Shown here: piece after piece, positions 15,891 through 22,475 of the stretch
Layout of the letters: the number at the start of each line of letters is the position of its first letter
How positions within the stretch are numbered: the first letter of the stretch is position 1
NCBI GenBank assembly: GCA_003009755.1
Contig: PXUB01000008.1
Span: 1 to 22,809, forward strand
Reading direction: 5' to 3'
Length of the DNA stretch: 22,809 nucleotides
Source: Thermoplasmatales archaeon SW_10_69_26
Lineage (GTDB): Archaea; Thermoplasmatota; SW-10-69-26
Position numbers and translations under genes: made by a program
Notes under the pieces: generated by a model
Seen by the model: the letters and a program-made list of their open reading frames with translations, nothing else
What the model was told of the DNA's origin: nothing
The model's database searches: none

Positions 15891-16607
15891 ATGAAAGGCA
15901 ACGGGGGGGCTGGCCGAAGCGATCGCGGCGACATCGACGAACGACTGGTCCGGCGCCTGAAGGCGATCGCCTCCCCGAGCCGATTGCAACTGCTCGCCCA
16001 GCTGAAGCAGCCGAGCCCTGTCTCGGAGATCCGGTTGGAAACCGCCGAGGACGAGGGTCGCGACGCGAAGATGACCGCGCAGGGGGTCCGCCACCACCTC
16101 GCCAAGCTCCGCAGCGCCGGGTTCGTCGAAAGCCGGTCCGTCGACAACGAGGGCCAGCGGGTGAACGAGTACCTGGCCCGGACGGACCAGCTCTACGAGC
16201 TCGCCGAGGCCATCCGGGCGATGCCGACAGCGCCTGGCGGCTCGATCGAGGACCTCGGCGCACCCCCGACGTGGGACCCGCCCGCGATGATCCCCTCGCT
16301 CACCGTCGTCCACGGCGAGGAGATCGGGCGCTCGTTCGCGCTCGCCGGCGAGCCGAGCTTCGAGCACCGCGGGTGGGTCATCGGCCAAGGCCCCAACGTC
16401 GACGTCCCCCTGGCGTGGGACGCCCTCGTGGACGATCAGGCCGGCGAGATCGAGCGCGAGGGCGGCGAGTTCCGCCTGATCGACCTGCGCTCGGCCTCCC
16501 GCCGGTTGTCCCTCAACGGCGAGGAGCTCGAGCGCGGCGCCAGCCGCCCGATCGCCGACGGCGACCTCGTCGGCGTCGGTCGCTCGCTTCTGTGCTTCCG
16601 CGAGTAG
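15891..16607 (+). CDS. Winged-helix / FHA-domain fusion regulator
   Basis: 238 residues from the ATG at 15891, with a GGAG 11 nt upstream and a TATACC stretch (15883-15888) too close to serve as its TATA. Residues about 18-98 are an ArsR-like winged helix (IASPSRLQLLAQLKQPSPVS, then TAQGVRHHLAKLRSAGFVES). Residues about 135-237 look like a forkhead-associated domain: VIGQGPNVDVPL (163-174), EIEREGGEFRLIDLRS and LSLNGEELERG (206-216). FHA domains bind phosphothreonine; here the Ser-x-x-His of the binding loop appears as DDQAGEI and the following Asn-Gly as LNG, so phosphopeptide binding may be weakened or lost. The sequence suggests a DNA-binding protein that reads a partner. It is followed by the histidine kinase gene 114 bp downstream, probably in one transcript. 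Confidence 0.75.
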   Translation: MKGNGGAGRSDRGDIDERLVRRLKAIASPSRLQLLAQLKQPSPVSEIRLETAEDEGRDAKMTAQGVRHHLAKLRSAGFVESRSVDNEGQRVNEYLARTDQLYELAEAIRAMPTAPGGSIEDLGAPPTWDPPAMIPSLTVVHGEEIGRSFALAGEPSFEHRGWVIGQGPNVDVPLAWDALVDDQAGEIEREGGEFRLIDLRSASRRLSLNGEELERGASRPIADGDLVGVGRSLLCFRE

Positions 16608-16721
16608 CTGTCGGGATCTCCCCGCGAGCGAAGCCGTCCTCGCTGCCGCGAGGTGGGTTCATGTTCGGTCGACCCAAACCCCTCCAACGACGAGGGACCA
16701 TCCCTCGTTCGGGAGCCACCC

Positions 16722-18788
16722 GTGACCGAAGACGTCGACGAGGAGCCGCCGGGCTCGGACCAGGACGAGGCGATGGAACGCCGGTTGGCCCAAAGCCAGG
16801 CCCTGACCGAGTTCACCCAGCGCGCGCTCAAGGGCATGAACTTGGACTACCTGCTCCAGCAGGTGTGCGTGGCCATCGTCGACGTGCTCGAGACCGACTA
16901 CTGCGACGTGTTCCAGCTATTGCCCGAGAAGGAACAGCTGATTCTGCGCGCCGGCGTCGGCTGGCCTGAGGAATACTACGATACCAAGACGCTGGACACC
17001 TCGCCCGGGTCCCAGAGCGGCTACACGGTGAACACGTGGGAGCCGACCGTCGTCGAGGACATCGAAGAGGACGGGCGCTTCCGCCGGCCCGAACTGTTCG
17101 AGGAGGCCGAGGTCCGGGGTGGAGTCACCGTCACCGTGCCCGGACCCGACGTGCCGTGGGGCGTGTTCGGCGTCCACTCGCGCGAGCCGCGCTCCTTCGA
17201 CCAGTACGATGTGACCTTCGTCCAGTCGATGGGCCAGGTCCTCAGCCAGGCCGTGCAACGCGCCCGTTCCGAGCGCGCCATCCAGGACGAGAAACGACGC
17301 TTCGAGAGCCTCCTCCAGGAGGCCGAGGACTACGCCATCTTCAGCCTCAACCCGGAGGGACACGTCGACAGCTGGGCCCTCGGCGCCGAGCGCATGATGG
17401 GGTACACCGAGAAGGAGATCCTCGGCATGCACTTCCAGATCCTTTACCCCGAGGAGAAACGCCGGGAGGGCCGCCCGATGCACGACCTCCAGCGAGCCCT
17501 CGCGCAGGGTGGCGCCGAGGACGAGGGCTGGCGGATCCGCAAGGACGGCTCCCGGTTCTGGGCCAACGTGACGATCAACCCCTATCACGACGAGGAGGGC
17601 AACCACCAGGGGTTCTGGAAGATCGTGTACGACATGACCGAGCGGGTCGAGCGCGAGCGCGAGCTCGAGCGCAGCGAGCGGCGCTACCGTGCGCTCGTCG
17701 AGAACTTCCCGAACGGCAACGTCGGCATCTTCGACCGCGATCTCACCTATCGAGCCGTGGGCGGCGAGCTGTTCGCGGAGGTCGGCGTCGACCCGGAGCA
17801 GCGGCTGGGGCGATCGATCTTGGAGGCCTACCCGGAGGACATCGTCGAGGAGGCCGAGGAGCACTTCCGCGCCGCCCTGGCAGGCGAACCCCGGTCCTTC
17901 GAGGTCGATTTCTACGGCCGCCACCTCCAGGTCCGCACCGTCCCGCTGCGGGACAGCGAGGGCGACGTCTTCGCCGGACTGGTCATGGCCCAGGACGTCA
18001 CCGAGCGGGAGATCTACGAGGACAAGCTCGAGGAGTCCAACCAACGGCTCGAGCAGTTCGCCTACGCCGCCAGCCACGACCTGCAAGAACCGCTGCGGAT
18101 GGTGACCAGCTACCTGGAGCTCGTCGACGACCGCTACGGCGAGCAGTTCGACGAGGAGGGCCGCGAGTTCATGCGGCACGCCCTCGACGGCGCCGAGCGC
18201 ATGAGCCGCCTGATCGACAGCCTGCTCGCCTACGCCCGCGTGGCCGGGGAAGGCGCCGAGACCCAGCGGGTGGATACCCAGGCGGTCTTCGAAGATGCTC
18301 TCCACGACCTCGAGATGCACATCCAGGAGACCGGGGCCGAGGTGGTGGCCGAGCCCCTACCCGACGTCGAGGCCGACCCCAACCTGCTGGCCCAGGTGTT
18401 CCGCAACCTCCTGTCGAACGCGCTCAAGTACAGCGGCGACGAACCGCCTCGGGTCCACGTCGGGGCCGACCGCGCGGGGGACCGCTGGCGGTTCTGGGTC
18501 GAGGACGAGGGCATCGGCATCGAGGAGACGGACATCGATCGCATCTTCGACGTCTTCGAGCGCGTCAGCGACCCGCGGACCGACGAGGAGGACCAGGGGG
18601 CCGGGGTCGGGCTGGCGATCTGCCAGCAGATCGTCGACCGCCACGGCGGGGAGATGGACGTCGAAAGCGTGCCTGGCGAGGGCTCGGTCTTCTCCTTCAC
18701 GATGCCGGCCGCCGACACGATCGAGCCCCCCGAGCCCGACCACCCGGGCACGGAGGGAGCCTCCAGCGCGGCCGCGGCGTCGGAGTGA
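16722..18788 (+). CDS. Soluble GAF-PAS-PAS sensor histidine kinase
   Basis: 688 residues from the GTG at 16722; an upstream GTG at 16653 in the same frame would add 23 residues. Domains in order: GAF about 25-185 (NLDYLLQQVCVAIVDVLETD and on), PAS about 195-315 (YAIFSLNPEGHVDSWALGAE), PAS about 322-430, HisKA about 440-505 with the phospho-acceptor His in ASHDLQEPLRM (codon 18075-18077), and HATPase about 545-680 with N box NLLSNALKYS, G1 DEGIGIEE, F box FDVFERV and G2 GAGVGLAICQQI. No TM helix is visible, so it senses cytoplasmic signals such as redox state, light or ligands. There is no receiver domain on it or nearby, so its phosphorylation target is unknown. MITE copy C starts 17 bp after its stop. 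Confidence 0.9.
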   Translation: MTEDVDEEPPGSDQDEAMERRLAQSQALTEFTQRALKGMNLDYLLQQVCVAIVDVLETDYCDVFQLLPEKEQLILRAGVGWPEEYYDTKTLDTSPGSQSGYTVNTWEPTVVEDIEEDGRFRRPELFEEAEVRGGVTVTVPGPDVPWGVFGVHSREPRSFDQYDVTFVQSMGQVLSQAVQRARSERAIQDEKRRFESLLQEAEDYAIFSLNPEGHVDSWALGAERMMGYTEKEILGMHFQILYPEEKRREGRPMHDLQRALAQGGAEDEGWRIRKDGSRFWANVTINPYHDEEGNHQGFWKIVYDMTERVERERELERSERRYRALVENFPNGNVGIFDRDLTYRAVGGELFAEVGVDPEQRLGRSILEAYPEDIVEEAEEHFRAALAGEPRSFEVDFYGRHLQVRTVPLRDSEGDVFAGLVMAQDVTEREIYEDKLEESNQRLEQFAYAASHDLQEPLRMVTSYLELVDDRYGEQFDEEGREFMRHALDGAERMSRLIDSLLAYARVAGEGAETQRVDTQAVFEDALHDLEMHIQETGAEVVAEPLPDVEADPNLLAQVFRNLLSNALKYSGDEPPRVHVGADRAGDRWRFWVEDEGIGIEETDIDRIFDVFERVSDPRTDEEDQGAGVGLAICQQIVDRHGGEMDVESVPGEGSVFSFTMPAADTIEPPEPDHPGTEGASSAAAASE

Positions 18789-18805
18789 CCCCGCATCGTC
18801 GGCCC

Positions 18806-18955
18806 CGCGCTGTAGGGATAAGAAACGGGGGGGGACCATCAAGTACGCGAGGGGACGCCAGGGCACAACGGGGAGCAGCTGCCGTGACAACGCCGCCCGG
18901 CGGCGAGTCACAGGCCCTTCGTGGCCTTGGCGATCCTTCGTGTCCTTCGCAGTCC
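18806..18955 (+). mobile_element. MITE-like palindromic element, copy C, truncated at the right end
   Basis: Same family and orientation as copies A and B. It begins CGCGCTGT (18806-18813) with TATA-like GGATAAG (18815-18821), keeps the arms and the nested GTGAC/GTCAC palindrome, but stops matching after CCTTCGCAGTCC near 18955. The terminal CTGCTTAACGAGACAGCCCG of the other copies is absent, and methyltransferase coding sequence begins there. No target duplication can be scored because the right boundary is lost. Confidence 0.78.
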
Positions 18956-19666
18956 TACGAGCTGCTGGCCCACCACTACGACGCCATCCACCGATCCAAA
19001 ACCTACCGGCGCGAGGCCGACCGGGTGCTGGCCCACCTCGACCACCAGCTCGAGGGTCCCGGCGACCAGCTGCTGGGCGTGGCCTGCGGATCGGGGCGCC
19101 ACATCGCCGAGTTCACCCACCGCTACGCGTGCCTGGGCGTCGACGCCAACGCCGGCATGCTGCGCCTGGCCCGCGACCGGGTGCCCCAGGCGCGGTTCGT
19201 GCAGGCCGACATGCGCGAGCTGTGCCTCGCCAAGCGGTTCGACGCGCTCACGTGCCTGTTCGGCTCGATCGGCTACCTGCGGACGTGGGCCAACCTCGCG
19301 CAGGCCGTCGAGCGCTTCGCCGACCACCTCCGCGAGGGCGGCGCCTTCGCGATCGAGAGCTGGATCCCGCCCGAGCGTCTGCGCAAGCCCCTGCGCAAGG
19401 TCCGTTCCTACGAGGACGGCGACCGCGCCATCGCCCGCGTCGGGGTCGCCTCGCCGCCTGTGGATGGCTGCAGCGAGCTCACGCTCGAGTGGCTGATCGC
19501 CGAGGAGGGCGAGGAGATCAGCCGGCACACCGAGCACCAGCGGTTGGGCGTGTTCGGCGTCGACGAGACGCTGGATCTGCTCGCCGAGCACGGCCTCGAA
19601 GCGACCGTCGACGAGCAGGGCCTCACCGAGGACCGCGTCCTGTTCGTCGGGAACCGCGTGGGATAG
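18884..19666 (+). CDS. SAM-dependent methyltransferase, dTDP-aminosugar N-methyltransferase-like
   Basis: 260 residues if started at the GTG at 18884, which lies inside MITE copy C; the family sequence itself begins about residue 23 (SYELLAHHYDAIHRSKTY). No ATG or GTG lies between the element and that point, so the original start seems lost and the element may supply the new one. The sequence resembles TylM1/DesVI-type N,N-dimethyltransferases: YDAIHRSKTYRREADRVL, motif I LLGVACGSGRHIAEF, GVDANAGMLRLAR, QADMRELCLAKRFDALTCLF, GSIGYLRTW and ESWIPPERL. Those enzymes methylate nucleotide-linked aminosugars. No sugar genes are nearby, so the substrate here is uncertain. The core domain looks intact to its natural C-terminus. 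Confidence 0.78.
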   Translation: MTTPPGGESQALRGLGDPSCPSQSYELLAHHYDAIHRSKTYRREADRVLAHLDHQLEGPGDQLLGVACGSGRHIAEFTHRYACLGVDANAGMLRLARDRVPQARFVQADMRELCLAKRFDALTCLFGSIGYLRTWANLAQAVERFADHLREGGAFAIESWIPPERLRKPLRKVRSYEDGDRAIARVGVASPPVDGCSELTLEWLIAEEGEEISRHTEHQRLGVFGVDETLDLLAEHGLEATVDEQGLTEDRVLFVGNRVG

Positions 19667-19768
19667 GGAGCACGAGGGACACCAAGGTGAAGGGCACGAA
19701 GGGACAAGCTGGGGAGGTCAGGGTGGGGACCACGAGGGACACCAAGGGGGCTAAGGGCACGAAGGACC
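19664..19768 (+). repeat. Tandem direct repeat, two units of about 60 bp
   Basis: CACGAGGGACACCAAGG occurs at 19671-19687 and again at 19731-19747, each followed by an AAGGGCACGAAGG-like stretch. The repeat starts at the stop codon of the methyltransferase gene. Its vocabulary (CACGAAGG, GGACACCAAGG) is close to one arm of the MITE family, so it may be a decayed or arm-only derivative, but no terminal inverted repeats are present. Confidence 0.65.
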
Positions 19769-19804
19769 GAGCAGGGAAGGCGGCAGGCAACGCCGGGCCG
19801 TCCG

Positions 19805-19951
19805 ACGGAGTGGGAAGGGCCCGTGGAAGATCAAAGGATCAAACGCTTGATGCCGTTTCGGAGGTGGGGGTTCGCCGACGTTCAGCAGAAAGCCAAGACG
19901 CTTCCCCGTGGCCTCCAGATACGTGAGGGTCTGAGCCGTGTGAGCGGACGC
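19805..19951 (-). pseudogene. Fragment of a GxxExxY-family gene
   Basis: On the minus strand, residues 45-93 of a short open frame read SAHTAQTLTYLEATGKRLGF and LLNVGEPPPPKRHQAF. This looks like the C-terminal end of GxxExxY proteins (pattern AQ-L-YL-ATG-LGLLINFG). The N-terminal part, including the GxxExxY motif itself, is not present upstream. It is therefore a truncated remnant, in line with the degraded character of this region. Identification rests on one short conserved block. Confidence 0.5.
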
Positions 19952-19983
19952 GAAGGGATTTGGAATCCCCGCTCCGGAGAACC

Positions 19984-20013
19984 CGGGGGGTAGGGCGTCT
20001 GAGCCCACCCCCG
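19984..20013. other. GC-rich hairpin in the degraded region
   Basis: CGGGGGG (19984-19990) with CCCCCG (20008-20013) and the inner GGGC/GCCC form an imperfect hairpin. Just overlapping, GGCGTCT (19993-19999) and AGACGCC (20026-20032) form a second, alternative inverted repeat. No function assigned. Confidence 0.35.
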
Positions 20014-20040
20014 CTCCCAATCGCAAGACGCCGTCCGCCG

Positions 20041-20072
20041 CCCCCCGCTCGGGGGGCTCTCCTTTTCTTTCT
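20041..20072 (+). terminator. C6-GCTC-G6 hairpin followed by a T-rich run
   Basis: CCCCCC (20041-20046), loop GCTC, GGGGGG (20051-20056), then CTCTCCTTTTCTTTCT. This looks like an intrinsic terminator on the plus strand. The downstream TTTCTATTAC could also serve as a weak TATA for the small ORFs that follow. Confidence 0.45.
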
Positions 20073-20321
20073 ATTACGCTCACCCAGCGTCAGCTGCGTC
20101 GATTTCAGCAGGACCTTGTCAAAGCCGCGAGCGATCCCCAGCTGATCGAGCTGGGCATCCCACCGTCCTGGCCGCTGGCCCTCGCCATGCACCTTGAGGC
20201 GCTGGCCCCGCGGCTGGCGCTTCCACCGCCGGGACGCCTCCCGTCACCCCTGGCGATGCGATCTCTCGCTCAAGTGCGTACGCTGCGCGCACGTCTGGTG
20301 TCACGGTCTCGCCGTGACTGA
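20073..20321 (+). pseudogene. Possible 5' half of a frameshifted small gene
   Basis: The frame from 20073 reads LTQRQLRRFQQDLVKAASDP and on to IPPSWPLALAMHLEALAP, which has protein-like composition and GC-biased third positions up to about 20195. After that the GC bias moves to the frame of the next feature, while this frame continues without bias to a stop at 20321. No ATG or GTG start is visible before 20187. I read it as either the first part of one gene broken by a frameshift near 20195-20215 or a degraded fragment. No family recognised. Confidence 0.35.
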
Positions 20322-20397
20322 AGAGGAGTCCGAGCGCCACGGCGAGGGCGTGCTCGACCGGCGAGAGGCCGAGACCCTCCTGCGCGAGGACGGGTGA
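20194..20397 (+). CDS. Small Cys-containing protein, possibly 3' part of a frameshifted gene
   Basis: 67 residues from a TTG at 20194, with strong GC bias at third codon positions. It contains WRCDLSLKCVRCAHVWCHG, a CxxC pair with additional Cys and His that resembles a small zinc-ribbon, followed by an acidic helix (TEEESERHGEGVLDRREAET). It overlaps the 20073 frame for 128 bp. The small ORF at 20403 starts 5 bp after its stop, so the two look like an operon remnant. Small CxxC proteins of this size are common in plasmids and proviruses, but I cannot name a family. Confidence 0.4.
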   Translation: MRRWPRGWRFHRRDASRHPWRCDLSLKCVRCAHVWCHGLAVTEEESERHGEGVLDRREAETLLREDG

Positions 20398-20402
20398 TCG
20401 CT

Positions 20403-20531
20403 GTGACGGTCGTCTTGGAGATCGCGACGAAGCCCGCCGACCGGGCGCGGTTCGCCGAGGGGGGAGAGATCGCGTTGGCCGGTTGGTCGTTGGGTCTTGC
20501 GAGGATGCTCCTTCGACCGAAGGAACCATAG
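20403..20531 (+). CDS. Hypothetical 42-residue protein ending inside an inverted repeat
   Basis: Starts with GTG 5 bp after the preceding stop and reads TVVLEIATKPADRARFAEGG and on to SLGLARMLLRPKEP. Third positions are strongly GC-biased, supporting past or present coding. The stop TAG (20529-20531) is part of GGAACCATAG, one arm of the 10-bp inverted repeat described next, so its natural C-terminus may have been cut off by an insertion. Confidence 0.35.
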   Translation: MTVVLEIATKPADRARFAEGGEIALAGWSLGLARMLLRPKEP

Positions 20532-20695
20532 AGGCTGAAATGCCCAATGCGGCGGCCACCGGCGGAGTGTGCGTTGTACAGCCCGGGATGCCGTGACGAC
20601 CTTGCCAGGAAGCCGACGACCGCCGACTTCTCCACCACGCACCCTCCCGACGATTCGGCGCGGGCCATTCCAGCGGCTGAGGAGCCTATGGTTCC
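20522..20695. repeat. Palindromic insertion-like segment with GGAACCATAG ends
   Basis: GGAACCATAG (20522-20531) and its reverse complement CTATGGTTCC (20686-20695) bound 154 bp. The similarity continues inward in weaker form: AGGCTGAAATGCCC on the left against CCGCTGGAATGGCCC on the right, then AGTGTGCGTTG against AGGGTGCGTGG. The two converging ORFs both end at the TAG of these repeats. No ORF inside is convincing. It may be a second, unrelated MITE-like insertion; no clear target duplication is seen. Confidence 0.5.
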
Positions 20696-21552
20696 TCCAC
20701 GTGCACGACGCAGGATCGATGGAACCGCCAATCGTCGGGGTCCGGAGATCCAAGTCCTAGTCTGTCGAAGGTTGCGTTAACGGCTCGCCCAGGGGTTTCT
20801 GCGTCGTCATCACCTCGGACCAGGACGGTCACAGTATCAAGAGCGTCGACCTTAACGCTGACGTTTGTTGCATTTACCGTTTGGCTGATCTCCGCCACGG
20901 CAACACCTGTCCGGAACCCCCACGGCTCGGCCTCGAAGGAACGCTCCTCCCCGGCGGCCTGCTCACGCGCTACCGGACGCGGGTCAACGTCCTCAAAGAG
21001 AGTATCTGTGGCCCAGGGCCCGTTGAATGGCATCTCGTATCGTGTAACGTTAACCATTTCTCCCTCGGGAGTCGACCGGACCGCCTGCCAGGCCTGAGCT
21101 TCGAAGAAACGGTCCGTCTCCTCCTCCACGGATCGCCGATCAAGGTCGGTGACGTTCTCAACGAACGACCGAAAGCGATCCCGGGTCTCCTCCAGGGGGC
21201 CATCCTCGAACGTACCCAGGACTGTTGCGTCACCACGGTTGTAGACGAGACGGAGTTCGGAAACGCGATCTTCCGCCGGCCGCCATTCGACGGATAAAAG
21301 CGACATGTTCGTCCCCTCCTTTCGATCTTCTGGGAGAGGAAACCCTTCTGGCGGGATGTTCACCGTCACGGGTCCGTGTTCCCCAGAACGCGAAGCGACT
21401 TCCTGGTAGATCCCTGATTGTTCCCAGGTCAGAGACGCCGGGCAGTCACTACTCTCTCTTTCCCCTGCTGGCTCACCAACCCCGAGGCAGCCGGCGGCAG
21501 CAGAGAAAGCTACGAGAAGGGCTACCATGGCGCCTGTTGCGTTCATCCACAT
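20686..21552 (-). CDS. Secreted lipoprotein of unknown function
   Basis: 288 residues from the ATG at 21552, with a TATA box 25 nt upstream. The N-terminus MWMNATGAMVALLVAFSAAA followed by GC is a lipoprotein signal with lipobox AAGC and the lipidated Cys at residue 22. The mature part is acidic with several N-glycosylation sequons (NMS, NVT, NAT, NVS), fitting an exported archaeal protein. No family recognised. The extreme C-terminus (VVHVEEP, stop) is formed by the GGAACCATAG inverted-repeat arm, so the original end may be altered. GC content is lower than in the first 19 kb. Divergent from the next secreted-protein gene. Confidence 0.72.
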   Translation of the reverse strand: MWMNATGAMVALLVAFSAAAGCLGVGEPAGERESSDCPASLTWEQSGIYQEVASRSGEHGPVTVNIPPEGFPLPEDRKEGTNMSLLSVEWRPAEDRVSELRLVYNRGDATVLGTFEDGPLEETRDRFRSFVENVTDLDRRSVEEETDRFFEAQAWQAVRSTPEGEMVNVTRYEMPFNGPWATDTLFEDVDPRPVAREQAAGEERSFEAEPWGFRTGVAVAEISQTVNATNVSVKVDALDTVTVLVRGDDDAETPGRAVNATFDRLGLGSPDPDDWRFHRSCVVHVEEP

Positions 21553-21573
21553 GTTAGGGCCGAACAGAGACGG

Positions 21574-21579
21574 TTAAAT
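21574..21579 (-). promoter_or_regulatory. TATA box of the lipoprotein gene
   Basis: On the minus strand this reads ATTTAA, centred about 25 nt upstream of the ATG at 21552. It is the clearest archaeal-type box in the window and implies a leaderless message. Confidence 0.6.
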
Positions 21580-21665
21580 CTTGCTACGCAAGTGTTCACC
21601 ACCCCCAGCGAAGTGTCTACTTCGTATCGTTCATAACAGGGTAGTCCTTTTTGTGCAAGGGGAAC

Positions 21666-22475
21666 ATGTTCCGGAAATCGTTCGTACTCGTCGTATCGCT
21701 AAGCTTGATGTTCGTCCCGATGACTGTTGCTTCAACGAGTGTCGTTCCCGAACCCGTTGAGGACAGGCCTCTAACACCACCGCCGATGGGACCTGTTTCC
21801 CACTTGTACGAAGAGGCAGAGCCGACATTCACGAGTGAAGGTCCCGCTCTCAGCGAGGGGGAAGCAAGCATCGCAACCGTCAGCGATCATGTCGTGGGGA
21901 TGCGCGCCGACGAGCCCGAAACCACAGGGGTCGAGATTGAGTTGAAGGTCTCTGATCCGGAGGTGCCGGCCGACGGCAGTAGCTGTTGTTTCTATTGGTC
22001 TGCAATAGGAACTAGCAGCGATTCTATCACAAGCTCTGTGTTCGTGGGTTGGACCGAAACATCCTGGGAGGGAGGATCGAGCGACCAGTACGTTTTCGTA
22101 TACGATGGGTACGACGGTGTGTGGAATTTCTACGGGCAGTACAGTATCCTCCCAGGCGAAGTTGTGTCATTCTCGCTGACTCACGATAGCGGAAATTATT
22201 GGAATGCCTGGGTGTACTCCGGTGGAAGCTGGGATCTCTTGTGGAACGAATACGTGGGGTACTCATATGCGGACAACGGCCACCAGCAGGGAAGGGTCGC
22301 CGACGACGGTACACACTTCCTTATCCACGACCCGTACTTTAGCGATACCGGTATCGGATTGGACTACGGATGGAATACCTGGGATACATCCATCGACACA
22401 CACCAACATAGTGATTCCGAGTACCAGGCCCAAGTTGGAACCCAATGGACGGAATGGTGGGCTGAGAAGTCCTGA
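21666..22475 (+). CDS. Secreted aromatic-rich beta-sandwich-like protein of unknown function
   Basis: 269 residues from the ATG at 21666; a TTG five codons earlier is in frame but the ATG is followed at once by the signal peptide (RKSFVLVVSLSLMFVPMTVA). A Pro/Glu-rich linker (25-100) leads to a Trp/Tyr/Gly-rich domain (about 105-269), e.g. VGWTETSWEGGSSDQYVFVY, GVWNFYGQYSILPGEVVSFS and NYWNAWVYSGGSWDLLWNEY, suggesting alternating beta strands as in lectin- or glutamic-peptidase-like sandwiches. I do not recognise a specific family. A CC pair (GSSCCFYW) opens the domain. Third-position base use is near even, in contrast with the GC-rich rest of the window, so it was probably acquired recently. 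TATA-like TCATAAC lies at 21631-21637. Confidence 0.72.
   Translation: MFRKSFVLVVSLSLMFVPMTVASTSVVPEPVEDRPLTPPPMGPVSHLYEEAEPTFTSEGPALSEGEASIATVSDHVVGMRADEPETTGVEIELKVSDPEVPADGSSCCFYWSAIGTSSDSITSSVFVGWTETSWEGGSSDQYVFVYDGYDGVWNFYGQYSILPGEVVSFSLTHDSGNYWNAWVYSGGSWDLLWNEYVGYSYADNGHQQGRVADDGTHFLIHDPYFSDTGIGLDYGWNTWDTSIDTHQHSDSEYQAQVGTQWTEWWAEKS

Noticed and set aside
19664-19768. CRISPR array
   Set aside because: Only two repeat units with unequal internal changes, no regular spacers and no cas genes in the window.
19751-20083. Complete GxxExxY gene
   Set aside because: Only the C-terminal conserved block is present; the region before it does not match the family, so I list a fragment only.
20301-20753. 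150-codon minus-strand ORF through the palindromic insertion
   Set aside because: It spans both inverted-repeat arms and is antisense to the small GC-biased ORFs; no conserved motif seen.
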